Of a DNA stretch of 64,000 nucleotides, positions 41,465 through 52,931 are shown piece after piece. The stretch spans positions 124,001-188,000 of the forward strand of contig BLLK01000032.1 in assembly GCA_021927905.1 (NCBI GenBank), read 5' to 3'. Positions within the stretch are counted from its first letter, which is position 1. Every line of letters starts with the position of its first letter. Source of the DNA: Chaetoceros tenuissimus. Its lineage: Eukaryota > Bacillariophyta > Thalassiosirophyceae > Chaetocerotales > Chaetocerotaceae. The notes below the pieces were generated by a model. It worked only from the letters and a program-made list of their open reading frames with translations. It had not been told where the DNA came from and searched no databases. The position numbers were made by a program, and so were the translations under genes.

Positions 41465-43192
41465 ATGACAAAGAAAAAATATACCCTTTACAAGGCTGAT
41501 GAAAATGGAGACGGACCAGCTCCGTGTGCATTCTTTTTGTCGCCTGCTGGATGCCGTAATGGAGACAACTGCAAATTTGCACATATTCTTCCTAATGATG
41601 GAAAAAGTAAAGCGAAAGCAACCCCAACAAAGACAAAGTCAACCCCAAAGGCTCCTGTGATTAGCTCTACTGCCTCAATTTCATCTTCAGACATTAGTTC
41701 TGAGAGTGAAGATGAAGCTCCACCCCCAAAGCATGTCACTACCAAAACCAAAGCAAAGAAAACTAAGGCGACAAAGAAAGCAACGCCTACCACCCCCAAA
41801 ACAGTGACCATTGTAGAAGATGATATGTTCCTACCACATGGACAATCTTCTGCATCAACCCCAGTTGCGCCAAACAGTGAAAGCGACAAGAAAAAGCGCA
41901 AGAGAAATTCTGATCCTTTTGCAAAGCCAAAGAAATCTGCAGCTACGCCTACTGCAGAGTCAACCCCAAAGTCAAACCAAAAGAAAGCTAAGGTTGTCAA
42001 GAAACAGGATAGTTTCCGTGATCTTGATCTTCCAATTGCCTCTTTTCAACTCCCTTCAGCTCATGTTGCATTGGCGAATCTGCCAATCGCATCGCCATCT
42101 GCTATTACGGCTAAAAAGGCCACCCCCAAGGAAGTCAAATATCCCATCCCCAATAACACCGAAGAAGGTAGAAAGTGGAAGAACGCCGTTCTTGCTACTA
42201 GAGCAAACCCCAAATATAAATCGGACTTTGACTACGACAAGGCCAAGGAGATTGAACATGATGAATTATCTTCCCTTTGGTTCAAAGCATCACCTTTTGG
42301 TCCAGATAAAGCTGGTAACCCCCATGTAGTCGCTATTGACTGTGAAATGTGTGAGACCGTAGACCCTGTTTCTGGAGCAAAGAATTCAAAAGCTTTGTGT
42401 CGTTTGAGTATTGTGAATGCGGTGAATCCGGATGAAATTCTTATTGATACATTGGTGAAACCAAAGTGGCCAGTTGTTGATCACAGAAGTAGAATCAATG
42501 GTATCAAAAAGGATCATTTGGAAAATGTAGAATTTACACTTGATCATGCACAAGCATTTATGAAGGCTTTGTGCTCCAATGAAACTGTGATTATTGGTCA
42601 TGCAGTTCATAATGATTTGATTGCGCTAAAGATGGAACATCATTGTTGTGTTGACTCTGCAATGCTATTTTCAATCAAGGATGAACCTGGGGCTACATGT
42701 AGTTTGAAGGATTTGGCATTTTCAGTTTTGAATAGAGAGATGCCTGATGTGCATGACTCTGTGAATGATGCTCGTGTTGCACTTTCTGTTATTGAAGAGG
42801 GTTATATTAAGACCAACGGAAAGCCAGAACCAATCACACGCACATTTTCACGAAACAGGAGATTTGGCAATGCAAACAATGGAGCAGATCAATTGTTTGT
42901 TCATAGGATTCCTAAATGCTGCACTCCTGATCATATTTCCAAAATGTTTATGAATCATACTAGTGTACAGCCAACGGAAGTTCCAGATGTTGAATTCAAT
43001 AGTGACACAGGTAAGACTACTGTAACTTTTGCAAGCATTCAGCATGCAAATTTGGCTTTCAATGCTTTGGCGGGAGAACCTAAACCTGACAAGACTGGGC
43101 GCATGCAAAAGAGAGTATATTTGAGAACTGGTGGATATATTGCAGTTCGTAAAATGATTGCTCCAAAGAAATCAAATACAACTAAGGAATAA
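41465..43192 (+). CDS. CCCH finger-DEDDh 3'-5' RNA exonuclease (SDN/REX-like)
   Basis: Single exon, 575 residues. A CCCH finger stands at residues 21-40 (C-x8-C-x5-C-x3-H). A Lys/Ser/Pro/Thr-rich linker (about 45-210) resembles a nuclear-localisation region. The exonuclease domain (about 280-450) has all five DEDDh motif elements: AIDCEM (Asp, Glu), HAVHNDLIAL (Asp) and HDSVNDARVAL (His, Asp). Residues about 475-560 look like an RRM, with LFVHRIPKCCTPDHISKMF and TTVTFASIQHANLAFNAL. DEDDh plus C-terminal RRM is the layout of plant small-RNA-degrading nucleases and of REX1/REX4-type rRNA processing enzymes. The substrate could be small RNAs or pre-rRNA. The N-terminal CCCH finger is an extra element. 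Confidence 0.88.
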   Translation: MTKKKYTLYKADENGDGPAPCAFFLSPAGCRNGDNCKFAHILPNDGKSKAKATPTKTKSTPKAPVISSTASISSSDISSESEDEAPPPKHVTTKTKAKKTKATKKATPTTPKTVTIVEDDMFLPHGQSSASTPVAPNSESDKKKRKRNSDPFAKPKKSAATPTAESTPKSNQKKAKVVKKQDSFRDLDLPIASFQLPSAHVALANLPIASPSAITAKKATPKEVKYPIPNNTEEGRKWKNAVLATRANPKYKSDFDYDKAKEIEHDELSSLWFKASPFGPDKAGNPHVVAIDCEMCETVDPVSGAKNSKALCRLSIVNAVNPDEILIDTLVKPKWPVVDHRSRINGIKKDHLENVEFTLDHAQAFMKALCSNETVIIGHAVHNDLIALKMEHHCCVDSAMLFSIKDEPGATCSLKDLAFSVLNREMPDVHDSVNDARVALSVIEEGYIKTNGKPEPITRTFSRNRRFGNANNGADQLFVHRIPKCCTPDHISKMFMNHTSVQPTEVPDVEFNSDTGKTTVTFASIQHANLAFNALAGEPKPDKTGRMQKRVYLRTGGYIAVRKMIAPKKSNTTKE

Positions 43193-43604
43193 ATAACTTA
43201 TCTTCTGTTATTCTTTCTTCTAAACTACGAGTATATATCTTCTTGTGCAAAGTATTGTCGATCCGCAAAAATGACGTCATTGTGTAAGCACAGAACACTA
43301 ATTCAGTGCGTTTTCACTTAATACTTGAATATAAATTAGAATTTAAGAAATATCGCTTTAAGATAGCAGCATGGATTTTCTGAGTATTTATATTTGTTAT
43401 TTGTGTTCGAGCAGTCAATTTCTTACATGCAACGAGATTTGAATTCTCGATATCACTTTATATTCTAATGTAATGAATGAATTCATATCATTTTCTTCAT
43501 CGGATTTTTCTTTTATTCTACAACTCGTATCAATCTACATTGTAATAATCTCTAGATGAATAAAAGCACCATTGACTTTCACATGATATACTGTATGTCC
43601 CAAG
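43193..43604. other. Convergent intergenic region
   Basis: About 410 bp between 3' ends of the exonuclease and PDCD5 genes. It contains one TGACGTCA palindrome (43272-43279) with no nearby promoter. Nothing else seen. Confidence 0.4.
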
Positions 43605-44071
43605 TTATAAAAGATCATCGTCATTATCATCATCCGAATCATCAGAGTCAAATGCATATTTTTTCCTTTGGATATTGATATTTGTAGGCTTTGACTGCTT
43701 TGCTCCAATCCCTTCAAGCATTTCAATCAATTTTCCTTCATTAATTCTAGTTTGAATTTTCCCGGTCATTGCCATTGATGCAATCATTCCTTCCACTGCA
43801 GATGCTTTTTCAGGTTTTACAAGCTAATGTATTTTCCAAAGTTGAGATGAGATTTATTTCAAGACGCAGAATCAATTGGAAAATCAGGCCTTACCTTTAG
43901 AGTACCTAATCGGGCCAAAGCTTCTGGAGTCAATGCTTGTTCTAGAATAGCTCGTCTTTGCTCTTCTTTTGCTACTCTTTGAGCTGCTTGCTGATCTCCT
44001 TGTCCACCATTGTTTGTTGGGTCAGCAGCTGTGAAGCCATCTGGTATCTCGTCTGGTCTTACGTTATCCAT
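43605..44071 (-). CDS. PDCD5 / TFAR19 family protein
   Basis: Two exons (43895-44071, 43605-43823), phase 0, give 131 residues, close to human PDCD5 (125). The conserved core reads QQAAQRVAKEEQRRAILEQALTPEALARLGTL, then VKPEKASAVEGMIASMAMTGKI, then INEGKLIEMLEGIGAKQSK, followed by an acidic tail DSDDSDDDNDDD. The family forms a small three-helix bundle found from archaea to humans. Human PDCD5 binds the chaperonin TRiC/CCT and affects TIP60 and apoptosis, and archaeal forms bind nucleic acid. The core function in a diatom is most likely cytosolic chaperonin regulation. The call is firm on length, motif order and tail. Confidence 0.9.
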
Positions 44072-44640
44072 TTTAGAGTTTCTAAAGTGCAAAAGTGAAC
44101 ACAGGGTAGCTAATAAGAAGAAGATAGTATAATGCTGTGATGGAAAGTTGCTGCAATTTTGTTGTTTTGGAGAGAGCTCATATCCTGATTTTAACGGCTT
44201 TTCCCCCTTCACAAATCTAAATATGTCTTGAATGAGGAAAAAGAAAAGGTAGAACAATTTGGTCCTCGACTTTATTTTGCATAAATATTTTACAATTTGA
44301 TGCTGATATAAAATAAATGTAATTAACATTTCATGCTAGCTCTAGGAGAAGGTGAGGGGTCAATAACGAAATGAAAATGAAAGAAATTGAAATTTATATT
44401 TTTTTGTAAAACAGGTTCATAGCCTGCTGTGTGGTAACGCACATCAGTCTCAGTTTACGCATTTGAAATGTAGGAGGAAGAAGATGCATTCCACCTCTCA
44501 TATCCATCTCTTTTTCACAATCCTTTTTTATACCAAGAGATAGTCTTGCAGAGCCTGCAAAGGAAACGGTATCAGCAGGTTGCCAACTTATCGGCACAAT
44601 TAGGGTCTGAGTATTCTAGACAAGAAGGAACCTATCAAAA
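44072..44640. promoter_or_regulatory. Divergent upstream region of PDCD5 and TPR-protein genes
   Basis: About 570 bp, AT-rich. A 67-codon minus-strand frame (44394-44597) ends in the region without recognisable features and was not annotated. Confidence 0.4.
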
Positions 44641-47600
44641 ATGACGAGTAATCAGCAATTCAAATCATCTTTCTCTCCTGATGGGTCAAATAACAATCGT
44701 AGAATAAGATTTGCAGACGATGAAAGAACAAGTGGAAGTCCATACAACACTCCCAATTATGAAAGAAACTCATCGAGATATAGCCACGGTACAAATAATT
44801 ACAATGAGGAGAATTATCGACAAGACATTTTTGTCACTGACAATGTTGAAAAAGCAAAGAAATCATTTTCATTCTGGATGTTTGTATTTAAAATGATTAC
44901 TCTGTTTCTTTTGTTGATTGCAGCTGCGTGTTGCTACTTGAGTAGTCTTTCTGTCGAGGAACAGCAAGTTCTTTTAGAGCAAGTCAAGGAAATTGCAATC
45001 AAAGTAATGAAGAAAGGATTGGAAATTGCAACTGTATTGGCACAATATACCTATACAGGTATTGTAGTGGCTATGAAATATATGATTCCCTCAAAATCAA
45101 GTGAATATCTTGCAGTTGGTCAATCATTACTAAAAAGTAATGATCCTGCTGGTGCTGAGTCCTTGTGTCTATTGGCTCATGATGAAGATCCAACCAATGT
45201 TTCAGCATTAATCTGTTTAGGAGAAGCTCGTCTTGCACTTCACAACAGTGCATGGTCGACTGGAATCGTAGATGACGAAAATTATGGATTGATCATGGAG
45301 AAATTAAAAAGTGCAAAGAGTACTTTCGAAGCTGCAGTCAAATTAAAAAATGGTGTGACTTCACCTGATGTTCGCCTAGGTTTGGGGCTTTCGCTATATT
45401 TATCGGCAACTCGGAGTATGAATGTAACTGGAAAGCAGATGTCATCGTCACTACTACTTGGATCACCTATAGGTCATGAAAGTGATTCAAACTCTCAGCT
45501 TCTTTCTGATTCGATTCTGCACTTGAATGCAGCGGCATCCCTAACACATCCAAAACTACTATCTCTTTCTTTGAAAAGTGATCCAGAAATGACAGAGAAA
45601 CGCAAGAATATGCATATAGCCGCAAAGTACAATAGTGCACTTGCTCATCTTGCACTGGGAGATATGTCTCCACCAATATCATTATTTCAAGATATATCAT
45701 CAAGTCTGAGAGAATCTGGAGTTGACGAACAAAGCTTAATACTCCCGGATATAAATAGTGTAGCTATTGCAGTTCAAAGGGGTGTCCAAGACAAACAAAT
45801 GAAAGACCTTGAAAATATTGCAAATGTATGCAGTAAAAGACTTGAATTCGATAATGAAGATGATGAAATACACACTCAGAAAATGTGTGCAATTCTCTAT
45901 AATAATCTTGCTGTTGCAAGAGAATCTAGAAATGGAGAAAGTACTCAGCCTCTGTTGTCAGACGGGAAGTACGATCATTCGCTCACCATTGAGAAATCGC
46001 TGGGTATAGAGCATGGTTTCTCCTTTGCAAATCACTATCTATCTAGTTTTGGATATGGACATAAATTCATAGCCATTGACTCTATTGAAGCAATGCTTGA
46101 GGATCACGACAAGAATATTTTTCAGAACAACTCTATCAAAGCACACAATATGAATGACGTGATATTTGCCTTGGAACAATCGACAAACGCTGATCCTGGT
46201 GCAAATAGATTGTGGATATTACTTGCTCAAGCAAAGATTAAAGTAGGTGATCAAGTTGGGGCAGTTGAAGCGGGTACAAGAGCTCTAGCAACAGCAAAAA
46301 CACAAGAGGAATCTGATAAAGCTAATACGTTTCTTGAGGAAGTTTTTAAGGCAGATACAGATTCAAAAATGACAGATGATAATGAAGCTATTGTCAAGGA
46401 ACCCGTTGAAGAACCTCTATATGAAAACCTTGAAGACGAAATTAGCAAATTGCGTCGAGAAAGGGATGAACTGATTTCAAAGTTGGAGACCTTCCAAAAT
46501 ACAGTTCAACCAATGAATGCTGGAAAACAATCTGATAATGATATTGCATCAGGTGCTTTGAATTCTCAAAGTAGTTATGACAATGCTGATCAAACGAAGC
46601 TAAATGAAGCAGATATGGGCAAAGGCTTGGAGGACTCAGCGTACATATCATCAGAATCAGATGATATTGCTGCTAGCATTGAAGAATCGTCCAATAGTGA
46701 TGAAGATGAACAGAAGATAAATCATGACGATTTTGTTGTTGACAGTACTTCAATAGAAGTTGAGGATGTTACTCCTACTACAGAAACTTCTATCGATGGC
46801 ACCATAGACATGAATGATGATAATTTTGTTGAGGGTACTTCAAGTCCAGTAGAAGAAACTAATTCAACCGAATCTGTCGACGTGGAAAACATTGTGAAAG
46901 ATGACAAAAGTGTGAATGTTGAAGAAATTGAAGAGACTACTACAGAACTCGTTCCAGAGTCGGTGGACGAAATTATGGCTTTAGAAGATGAAAACGAATC
47001 TTCAGATGAGCCTGAAATCTACTTAGACATTGAGCTTCCGCTACTGTTTTCGCCTGACGAACTGTCTGTAGAAGAGGTGTCAAGCACAGCTTTATCCTAT
47101 ATGAAAATGGCTGATGCATACCTTCAAAAGGACAACCTCAAGCTCGCATCTAAACAATTCTTGAAAGTTTTAAAGAAGTCACCGAATCATTTACCTGCTA
47201 TTCTTGGGTATGCCTCATCTTTGGAAAGGATCGGAAATCCCAGGCAAATGATGGATGTCGTCACTGCCTATGTTAACGCAACAAAAGTTGCCTTGGTGCA
47301 AGATAATAAGAATCTAGCTGATGCAACACTGAAGCGTGCAGTGTCTGCCTCTCGAGGTATAGATGGTGATAGGATAGAAGCATTGAATCATATTGCTGAA
47401 ATGGCGTTTTCTGTTGAAAATGCCGCAGATATTCATTTTGGCATAGGCTTTGAATTCTTGACGATTGATAATTTGGAGAAGGCTCAGTATCATTTCATGT
47501 TATCCAACACCTTTCTACAAAGCAATAACAAGATTCATGCAAGAAGTACATTGCAATTAGGAAAACTAATCTTGAGTGAAAATACAAGTAAAGCTATGAA

Positions 47601-48183
47601 ACTCATTGAAATGGCATTGGAAGGAGGGGATATCGGAGAGATGAAGTCTGAAGCTCATCTTCTTTTAGCAGAAGCTCTGTCTTCATTAGGTCAAGATGAG
47701 GAAGCAATCAAAAATCTTAAGGAAGGACTAAAGATTAATGGAGCACCTCCTAGTATTCTAGCTGCTACTCACTACCAACTTTCAATTTTGTTGGATAGGA
47801 CTGGCATTGACTCAGATAATAAAGAAGTTCACATGACAACCGCACTCAACTTGGGGCATGATCTATCCGACGAGGCAATAGAAATACTAGGAGAGCACCA
47901 TATTGCAGTTATTAAGAGTGCACATCGTGCGGAATGGAAGAAATATCAGGAAGCGCTCTCGAAAGAGGAACAACGCGGTGGAATTATGAGCGGAGGTGCA
48001 GTTTCGAGTAGCAGTGCATCAATCTTTTCCTCCCCTACCGATCCACAATCTGATTCTGATGGCAATGTTCTATCTATGATCGAAGAAGGTGCTGTTGCCT
48101 ATGATGGCACTGTTCCAATGGGTGATGAAAATGAAAATTCAAACATAAGAACAAGTTCGACCGGGCAGAAGGCTAACTCATAA
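44641..48183 (+). CDS. Large membrane-anchored TPR-repeat protein
   Basis: Single exon, 1180 residues. Residues 1-75 are Asn/Ser/Arg-rich and polar. A single hydrophobic helix follows at about 80-102 (FWMFVFKMITLFLLLIAAACCYLSSL). The large C-terminal part contains TPR-like helices in two blocks. The first (about 155-340) reads YLAVGQSLLKSNDPAGAESLCLLA and includes AKSTFEAAVKL. The second (about 820-1100) reads SYMKMADAYLQKDNLKLASKQFLKVLKKSP and LLLAEALSSLGQDEEAIKNL. Between them lies a coiled-coil-like stretch (about 600-620) and a very acidic Ser/Thr/Glu-rich region (about 640-800). TPR blocks bind partner proteins, so a tethered scaffold is likely. I do not recognise an orthologue, and the compartment is unknown. 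Confidence 0.75.
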   Translation: MTSNQQFKSSFSPDGSNNNRRIRFADDERTSGSPYNTPNYERNSSRYSHGTNNYNEENYRQDIFVTDNVEKAKKSFSFWMFVFKMITLFLLLIAAACCYLSSLSVEEQQVLLEQVKEIAIKVMKKGLEIATVLAQYTYTGIVVAMKYMIPSKSSEYLAVGQSLLKSNDPAGAESLCLLAHDEDPTNVSALICLGEARLALHNSAWSTGIVDDENYGLIMEKLKSAKSTFEAAVKLKNGVTSPDVRLGLGLSLYLSATRSMNVTGKQMSSSLLLGSPIGHESDSNSQLLSDSILHLNAAASLTHPKLLSLSLKSDPEMTEKRKNMHIAAKYNSALAHLALGDMSPPISLFQDISSSLRESGVDEQSLILPDINSVAIAVQRGVQDKQMKDLENIANVCSKRLEFDNEDDEIHTQKMCAILYNNLAVARESRNGESTQPLLSDGKYDHSLTIEKSLGIEHGFSFANHYLSSFGYGHKFIAIDSIEAMLEDHDKNIFQNNSIKAHNMNDVIFALEQSTNADPGANRLWILLAQAKIKVGDQVGAVEAGTRALATAKTQEESDKANTFLEEVFKADTDSKMTDDNEAIVKEPVEEPLYENLEDEISKLRRERDELISKLETFQNTVQPMNAGKQSDNDIASGALNSQSSYDNADQTKLNEADMGKGLEDSAYISSESDDIAASIEESSNSDEDEQKINHDDFVVDSTSIEVEDVTPTTETSIDGTIDMNDDNFVEGTSSPVEETNSTESVDVENIVKDDKSVNVEEIEETTTELVPESVDEIMALEDENESSDEPEIYLDIELPLLFSPDELSVEEVSSTALSYMKMADAYLQKDNLKLASKQFLKVLKKSPNHLPAILGYASSLERIGNPRQMMDVVTAYVNATKVALVQDNKNLADATLKRAVSASRGIDGDRIEALNHIAEMAFSVENAADIHFGIGFEFLTIDNLEKAQYHFMLSNTFLQSNNKIHARSTLQLGKLILSENTSKAMKLIEMALEGGDIGEMKSEAHLLLAEALSSLGQDEEAIKNLKEGLKINGAPPSILAATHYQLSILLDRTGIDSDNKEVHMTTALNLGHDLSDEAIEILGEHHIAVIKSAHRAEWKKYQEALSKEEQRGGIMSGGAVSSSSASIFSSPTDPQSDSDGNVLSMIEEGAVAYDGTVPMGDENENSNIRTSSTGQKANS

Positions 48184-48447
48184 AAATCTGTTCAAAAATT
48201 GAAAATGCAAAACTCTAAAAAAAATAAAAGTTCTTCCGTGAAAAAGCTAATTTAATATAAATATTTATGAATTTTGTCTCAATTTGAACTTTCTTCACGA
48301 AAGAGACACTGTTTTGGATTCCGCTTCGCAAAATGATGCAGACCACCATCGTTGCAATTTCATTTTTGTATGTATACTCCTCTTTTCCACACATTCCTAT
48401 TGGAATAGGCAAGAATAATCTGATTCTTACTTCATAAACTACTTATT

Positions 48448-50874
48448 ATGTACCGTAGATTAAAAATGAAAACAAACGAAGAGAAAGCAGTATATGGAAG
48501 CGTCGACACTAATGAGGACAATGATGTGATGGATGCTGAAGATATAGAAGAAGCCAGGGATTCCTTCGGCGATTCTTTTGACTTTGAAAGTCATGGTAGA
48601 GAAATCCTTCGTGAAAATCGCAAAGCCTATTCTTGGAGAAAGTTTCTTCCTTCCCTTAACCCAGTCGAGTTTGCTCGATGGTTGGTCACAGGCTTCTCAA
48701 AGGAGAGTGAGCTTGAAGAGGAAGAGATGGAAGACAACACAATCAAGCTGGCGAGAATGATTAGTCTCCTAAGAGAGTATAATGAAAGATTTGGAATTCC
48801 GTCTCGAGGTGGGGCAAGAGAACAATTATGGGTTTTGACTGAGCTCTGTTGTAAACTTTACGCGTCAGGTAAGAGAATGCGCCAGCTTAACAATTTTACA
48901 TCTTATCTCAATATAAGTAGATGTCTCTCATTCTATTTCACTGATTTGTATCATCTAATTTGAATTCTAGGAACACCACTATGGGTTCTGAAACCTGTCA
49001 TGTCTAAAGCTGCAGAAGGTCTCACTGGAGATAGAAAGGTTGACTTTGTTTTATTCACTAGAACAGCCTTCATCTATTCCCCATCCAACGTTACGACGGC
49101 ATCCTTCCCGATGGAACGTGGATTTGATATTCGCATGGTTACACTTGCAGGTAAGAACAAACTACTTTTCTTTTCATGATTATAGAAAAGATCTTATTCA
49201 CTGAAAATGATCGTGATAGAAAAAATCTTGGTACGCTTGGCCTCGTTTGCCTCCAATGCTAGAGTAAGTTCTTTTGACTTTTTTATCATTTTTGTGGCAC
49301 ATTTGAAACAGTGACTCATTCATAATCCCACAGACTGTGCATCCAATTAAAGCAGATGTAGCACCTGATCTTAAAACTCTCATCAAAGCAGCAAGGGGAC
49401 AATCTGTGGCAGCATTTAACAGACCTGAAAGGAAGGAGAAGTTAGCAAAAGATATTTTGAGCTTGGCTAGTGAAGGAACGGGTTTGTTCTACTTGATCAA
49501 CCAGGAAGTCCATGGAAATGGTTTCAGTAGTGAACTTGAATCCAATAATGCTACAATGAGCGATCCAGCATCAGCTGCAATCAGAAAATTTTGGCATGTT
49601 GACGATGAAATTCGTGAAATTTTTACTCGTTTGGTAACAATGGAGGCTGTCGCATCTTTGCAAGCATTGAAAAGTTTGCCAGCTTCAACTGAAGTTTATC
49701 CTCGTTCTGTCATTCTACTTTTCCGATGCATTTCTTCAGCTGGGGCAGCCGGTCTCTGGTTCAAGTAAGTAGGGCATTAGTGAAATATTCTACCATGCTT
49801 TGATGTATGACATATTTAGACTCAACAACAATTATCATGTAGAGGCTCCTGGATTGACATGGGAATTACAGCAGCTCTTTCCTTATTTGTGGCAATCTTC
49901 GAGGGATCAAAATTATGGAGTGGCGGCAAGATGATTTTCGAAGTTGTTTGTAGTTTTATTGTTGGCCTGATTTCTGGTCTAATATGTATAAGTTGGCAAC
50001 AGTCCACTTGTTTTCAAGCCATTGCTGTAGGTGCCGTGATCGACATTTTGCAAGGATTTAGAGTTGTATACTCAATCATGGAGGTGCGTTATTTTGCTAG
50101 ACAGTGACTCTGCTATGAAGCTTTTTCACTAACTTTTCATAATTATAGATTATGTCCAAACATACCATTAGTGGAGGAGCAGATTTCTTGGAAGCGCTTT
50201 TGTTCACAGGATTAATTGCATACTTCCTAAAGTTCGGTTTGCAAACTGCAGAAAGTATCATGGGCGAGCAAGAATCAACAGACCTATTTATGTGCACTGA
50301 ACCAATCAGTGAATACTGGTTCTTCTTCTTATTACCATTGACAGCACTATCTTGGGCTGTGAACTTCACTCCAAACCCAAAGGATTTAATTCTAATGGTG
50401 TCCCATGGAATTCTTTCATATGTTGTATATTGGGCTATCACCTCGATCCCAGATAGAAAGCTTGATAACGTTGCAATTTTCGTTGCTGCAATGACTGTTA
50501 CTTTCTCTGCTGGGTTCATTTCGAGATTTACTGGACGTCAGGCTTTGGGTGACACCATAACTGGATTATATGTACTATTGCCTGGGTCATATTTAGCGAG
50601 AGGACTGTTTCAAACCGCTGGAGACACTAATGTCATCGATGGAAGTTTGCTGGGCTCAATTGTTGTTATTGCAGTTACAATTGGATTGGGAGGTTGGACA
50701 GGAACGATGTTGTGCTCCCCAACGATTCTTGGAACAAATGGTGGTTTGTTGAATAACTTTATGAAGAAGAGAGCACTCGATAAAACATCTCTGAGCTTGA
50801 TGAAGAACGAGGAAAGATATATGACAAGTAGAGGTCACCAAAGAAGAGAAAATAAAGCTATGCTTTTCTTCTAA
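48448..50874 (+). CDS. ThrE/Prm10-like (DUF1212) multi-pass membrane transporter
   Basis: Six exons (48448-48868, 48971-49150, 49220-49263, 49334-49764, 49843-50083, 50149-50874) join in frame to 680 residues. Residues 1-115 are cytosolic and acidic. The ThrE domain (about 115-440) starts with ARMISLLREYNERFGIPSRG and LCCKLYASGTPLWVLKP, where bacterial members have an acidic, Asp-rich catalytic-like segment. About five helices follow, then a second membrane block (about 445-640) with LPLTALSWAVNF, SHGILSYVVYWAITS and TGLYVLLPGSYLARGLF. The combination matches the ThrE plus ThrE_2 fusion in fungal pheromone-regulated Prm10-type proteins. Corynebacterial ThrE exports threonine and serine. Substrate and membrane here are unknown. 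Confidence 0.8.
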
Positions 50875-50989
50875 TCGAAAAGATGCAACTTGAACAATTC
50901 GCGTAATACCGCTCTGGACCATTTAAATTTAGAATATGATAGAAAAATTTCTTTTGATACAACACTTCTACTTAGATAGTTTTAATATA

Positions 50990-52543
50990 TTAGCGATTTT
51001 GTATGGATTTTGCTGTCTTACTTGATTCATCCAAAGCACAAGCTTCTGCATCAGAAATAAATGGACTAAATTCCTGTCTCAAAACACCTGAAATATACTC
51101 AAAGTCTGGTCTCTCTGAAATGTTCCCTGACCAACCCAGGCTTAATAAACTGCATAAGTTTGGAGACCAATTTTTATTGATTGCAGGTCTGTCCGTACCA
51201 TGAACAACTAGTTCCGAATGCTTGCTAACATCATATGTGGCAAAAGGTGTTTCAAGTGACATAATTTGCCATAACAGAATCGAAAATGAATATACATCCA
51301 CTGTGTGATTGTATGGCATTCGTCTTGCCACTTCCGGTGCCATATATCTGAGAGAACCTGTACTCACATCATTTTTGGTTTAGTCCAAATTGAGCAATCA
51401 AAAGATACAATACTTCACTATTATCAAAACATTAGTACATACCTGTATTACCAGACATATCATACAAATCATCGCTGACCAAATCCTCTGGTCTCATTTC
51501 TTTAGCTAGTCCAAAATCGAACAATTTCACGTCCCCTCTTACGTCAAATCCAATGTTATCAGGTTTCAGATCACGATAAACGATGCTGGAGATACAAATA
51601 GATCAGTTAGGATGTTCCAAAGAGACTGTCATAGATTTACCATACAATTTGATCATACTCACTTGTTATCATGGAGATATTTCAATGCCATGCAGATGTC
51701 ATAAGAAACCATCAGTCTATCTATCCACAATTCTTTCTTCTTTGCTCCACGCAAGTCTCTTACTTTGCCAATTCCTGTTGTGAAACTTTTCTGTGCTTTC
51801 CATGCGTTAATTCTCACACTCATGGTATCATATAATCTATCTAGAACCAAGTAATATCCTCTGGAAAAAGGTGATTCGGTTGAAATTGCTCTCATCTTGA
51901 TTATGTTCTATCAAAGAATTTATTAGATGGACACAATTTCATTCAAAAGATATTTTTTCAAACTGATCTACTTACTGGATGACGAATGATACTAAGAAAT
52001 TTGGTCTCAATCACTAAATCAATAATTCCAGCTACAAAACGTTCTGGATCTTTCATTAAACTGGGACTAAGTGATTTGACAGCATATCTTGAATCTTTCC
52101 CCTTTCTCAAGTAATTTTGAGCCATGTAATTACGATCTTGTAATATATGTGCCGCTTCGGTTTCCATTGCATTGTCATTAGCTCCGCCATCAAGCAAAGA
52201 TATTTTTGACACCTCATTTACAGTACAAAAACCTCCTTTCCCTAGAATAGATCCAATATCCAATTCTAAATATGTTTGATTCAATCAGATTCAAGGCGAA
52301 GATATCACAGTTAGAAAGTATTGCCAATAATGTTATCAATGACGAATCAAATATGAATTATAGTAAACATCTAGCAGTTTTCGCTAGGAATAAAAGACCT
52401 CATCTCTTACCTTGCGGTTGGAATCTAGGAATAGCAGATTCAGCATCAGCATCAAATACTCTAGATCCCTGAGTCTTCGCTACAACAATTTCTTCGGCTC
52501 GCTGCAAAAGAAACCCTTCATCATACTTTCCTATGTTGACCAT
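50990..52543 (-). CDS. Serine/threonine protein kinase (TKL-like)
   Basis: Five exons (52411-52543, 51976-52265, 51663-51907, 51443-51585, 50990-51357) join in frame to 392 residues. The kinase domain fills residues 45-370. Its elements are Gly-rich loop ILGKGGFCTVNEV, AVKSL (ATP Lys), the region after HPNIIKMRAIS, catalytic loop IVYRDLKPDN, DFGLAKE, activation segment GNTGSLRYMAPEVA, and DVYSFSILLWQIMS. All catalytic residues are present. GSLRYMAPE and YSFSILLW are the style of TKL and plant-like kinases; the catalytic-loop YRD instead of HRD also fits this group. An insert of ~30 residues separates the ATP Lys region from the Gly loop. No extra domains flank the kinase. Likely cytosolic; substrates unknown. 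Confidence 0.88.
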
Positions 52544-52931
52544 CTTGACTTAATATATATATCCCTGTACAAATACTAATCAAATGAGTGCCGGATGAAG
52601 AATTATTCGATCAACAAGTTAAAAGTTGAAGTATGGTGATAGTTGATTGGCGGCGCCTTGTTGATGTGCCAAGTGTGTGAAAGGAAGAGGATCGGAAGAA
52701 GGATGTCTTCAAAGGGGGCTCAATGAAAATATTTTTCCCAAAGTTCACCCCTTAATTACCTGATACTTAACGTTCAATGTGGTTATCATAAAATAGAAAT
52801 GTGCAATGATGAGAACATTTTGTGTAGACTATGACATTATTATGATAAAAACCATTTTTAATAAATAGTATGCGCTTGATACACAGTATGTTGAATGCGC
52901 CTTAAAAGTTTGGAGAATAAAGTGAACATCG
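52544..52931. other. Intergenic region
   Basis: About 390 bp: promoter of the minus-strand kinase and 3' UTR of the bestrophin gene. AT-rich, nothing specific seen. Confidence 0.4.

Noticed and set aside
43272-43279. TGACGTCA palindrome
   Set aside because: Sits between two convergent 3' ends with no promoter nearby; likely chance, unlike the copy at 35021.
44394-44597. 67-codon minus-strand frame
   Set aside because: No recognisable features; lies in a divergent upstream region.
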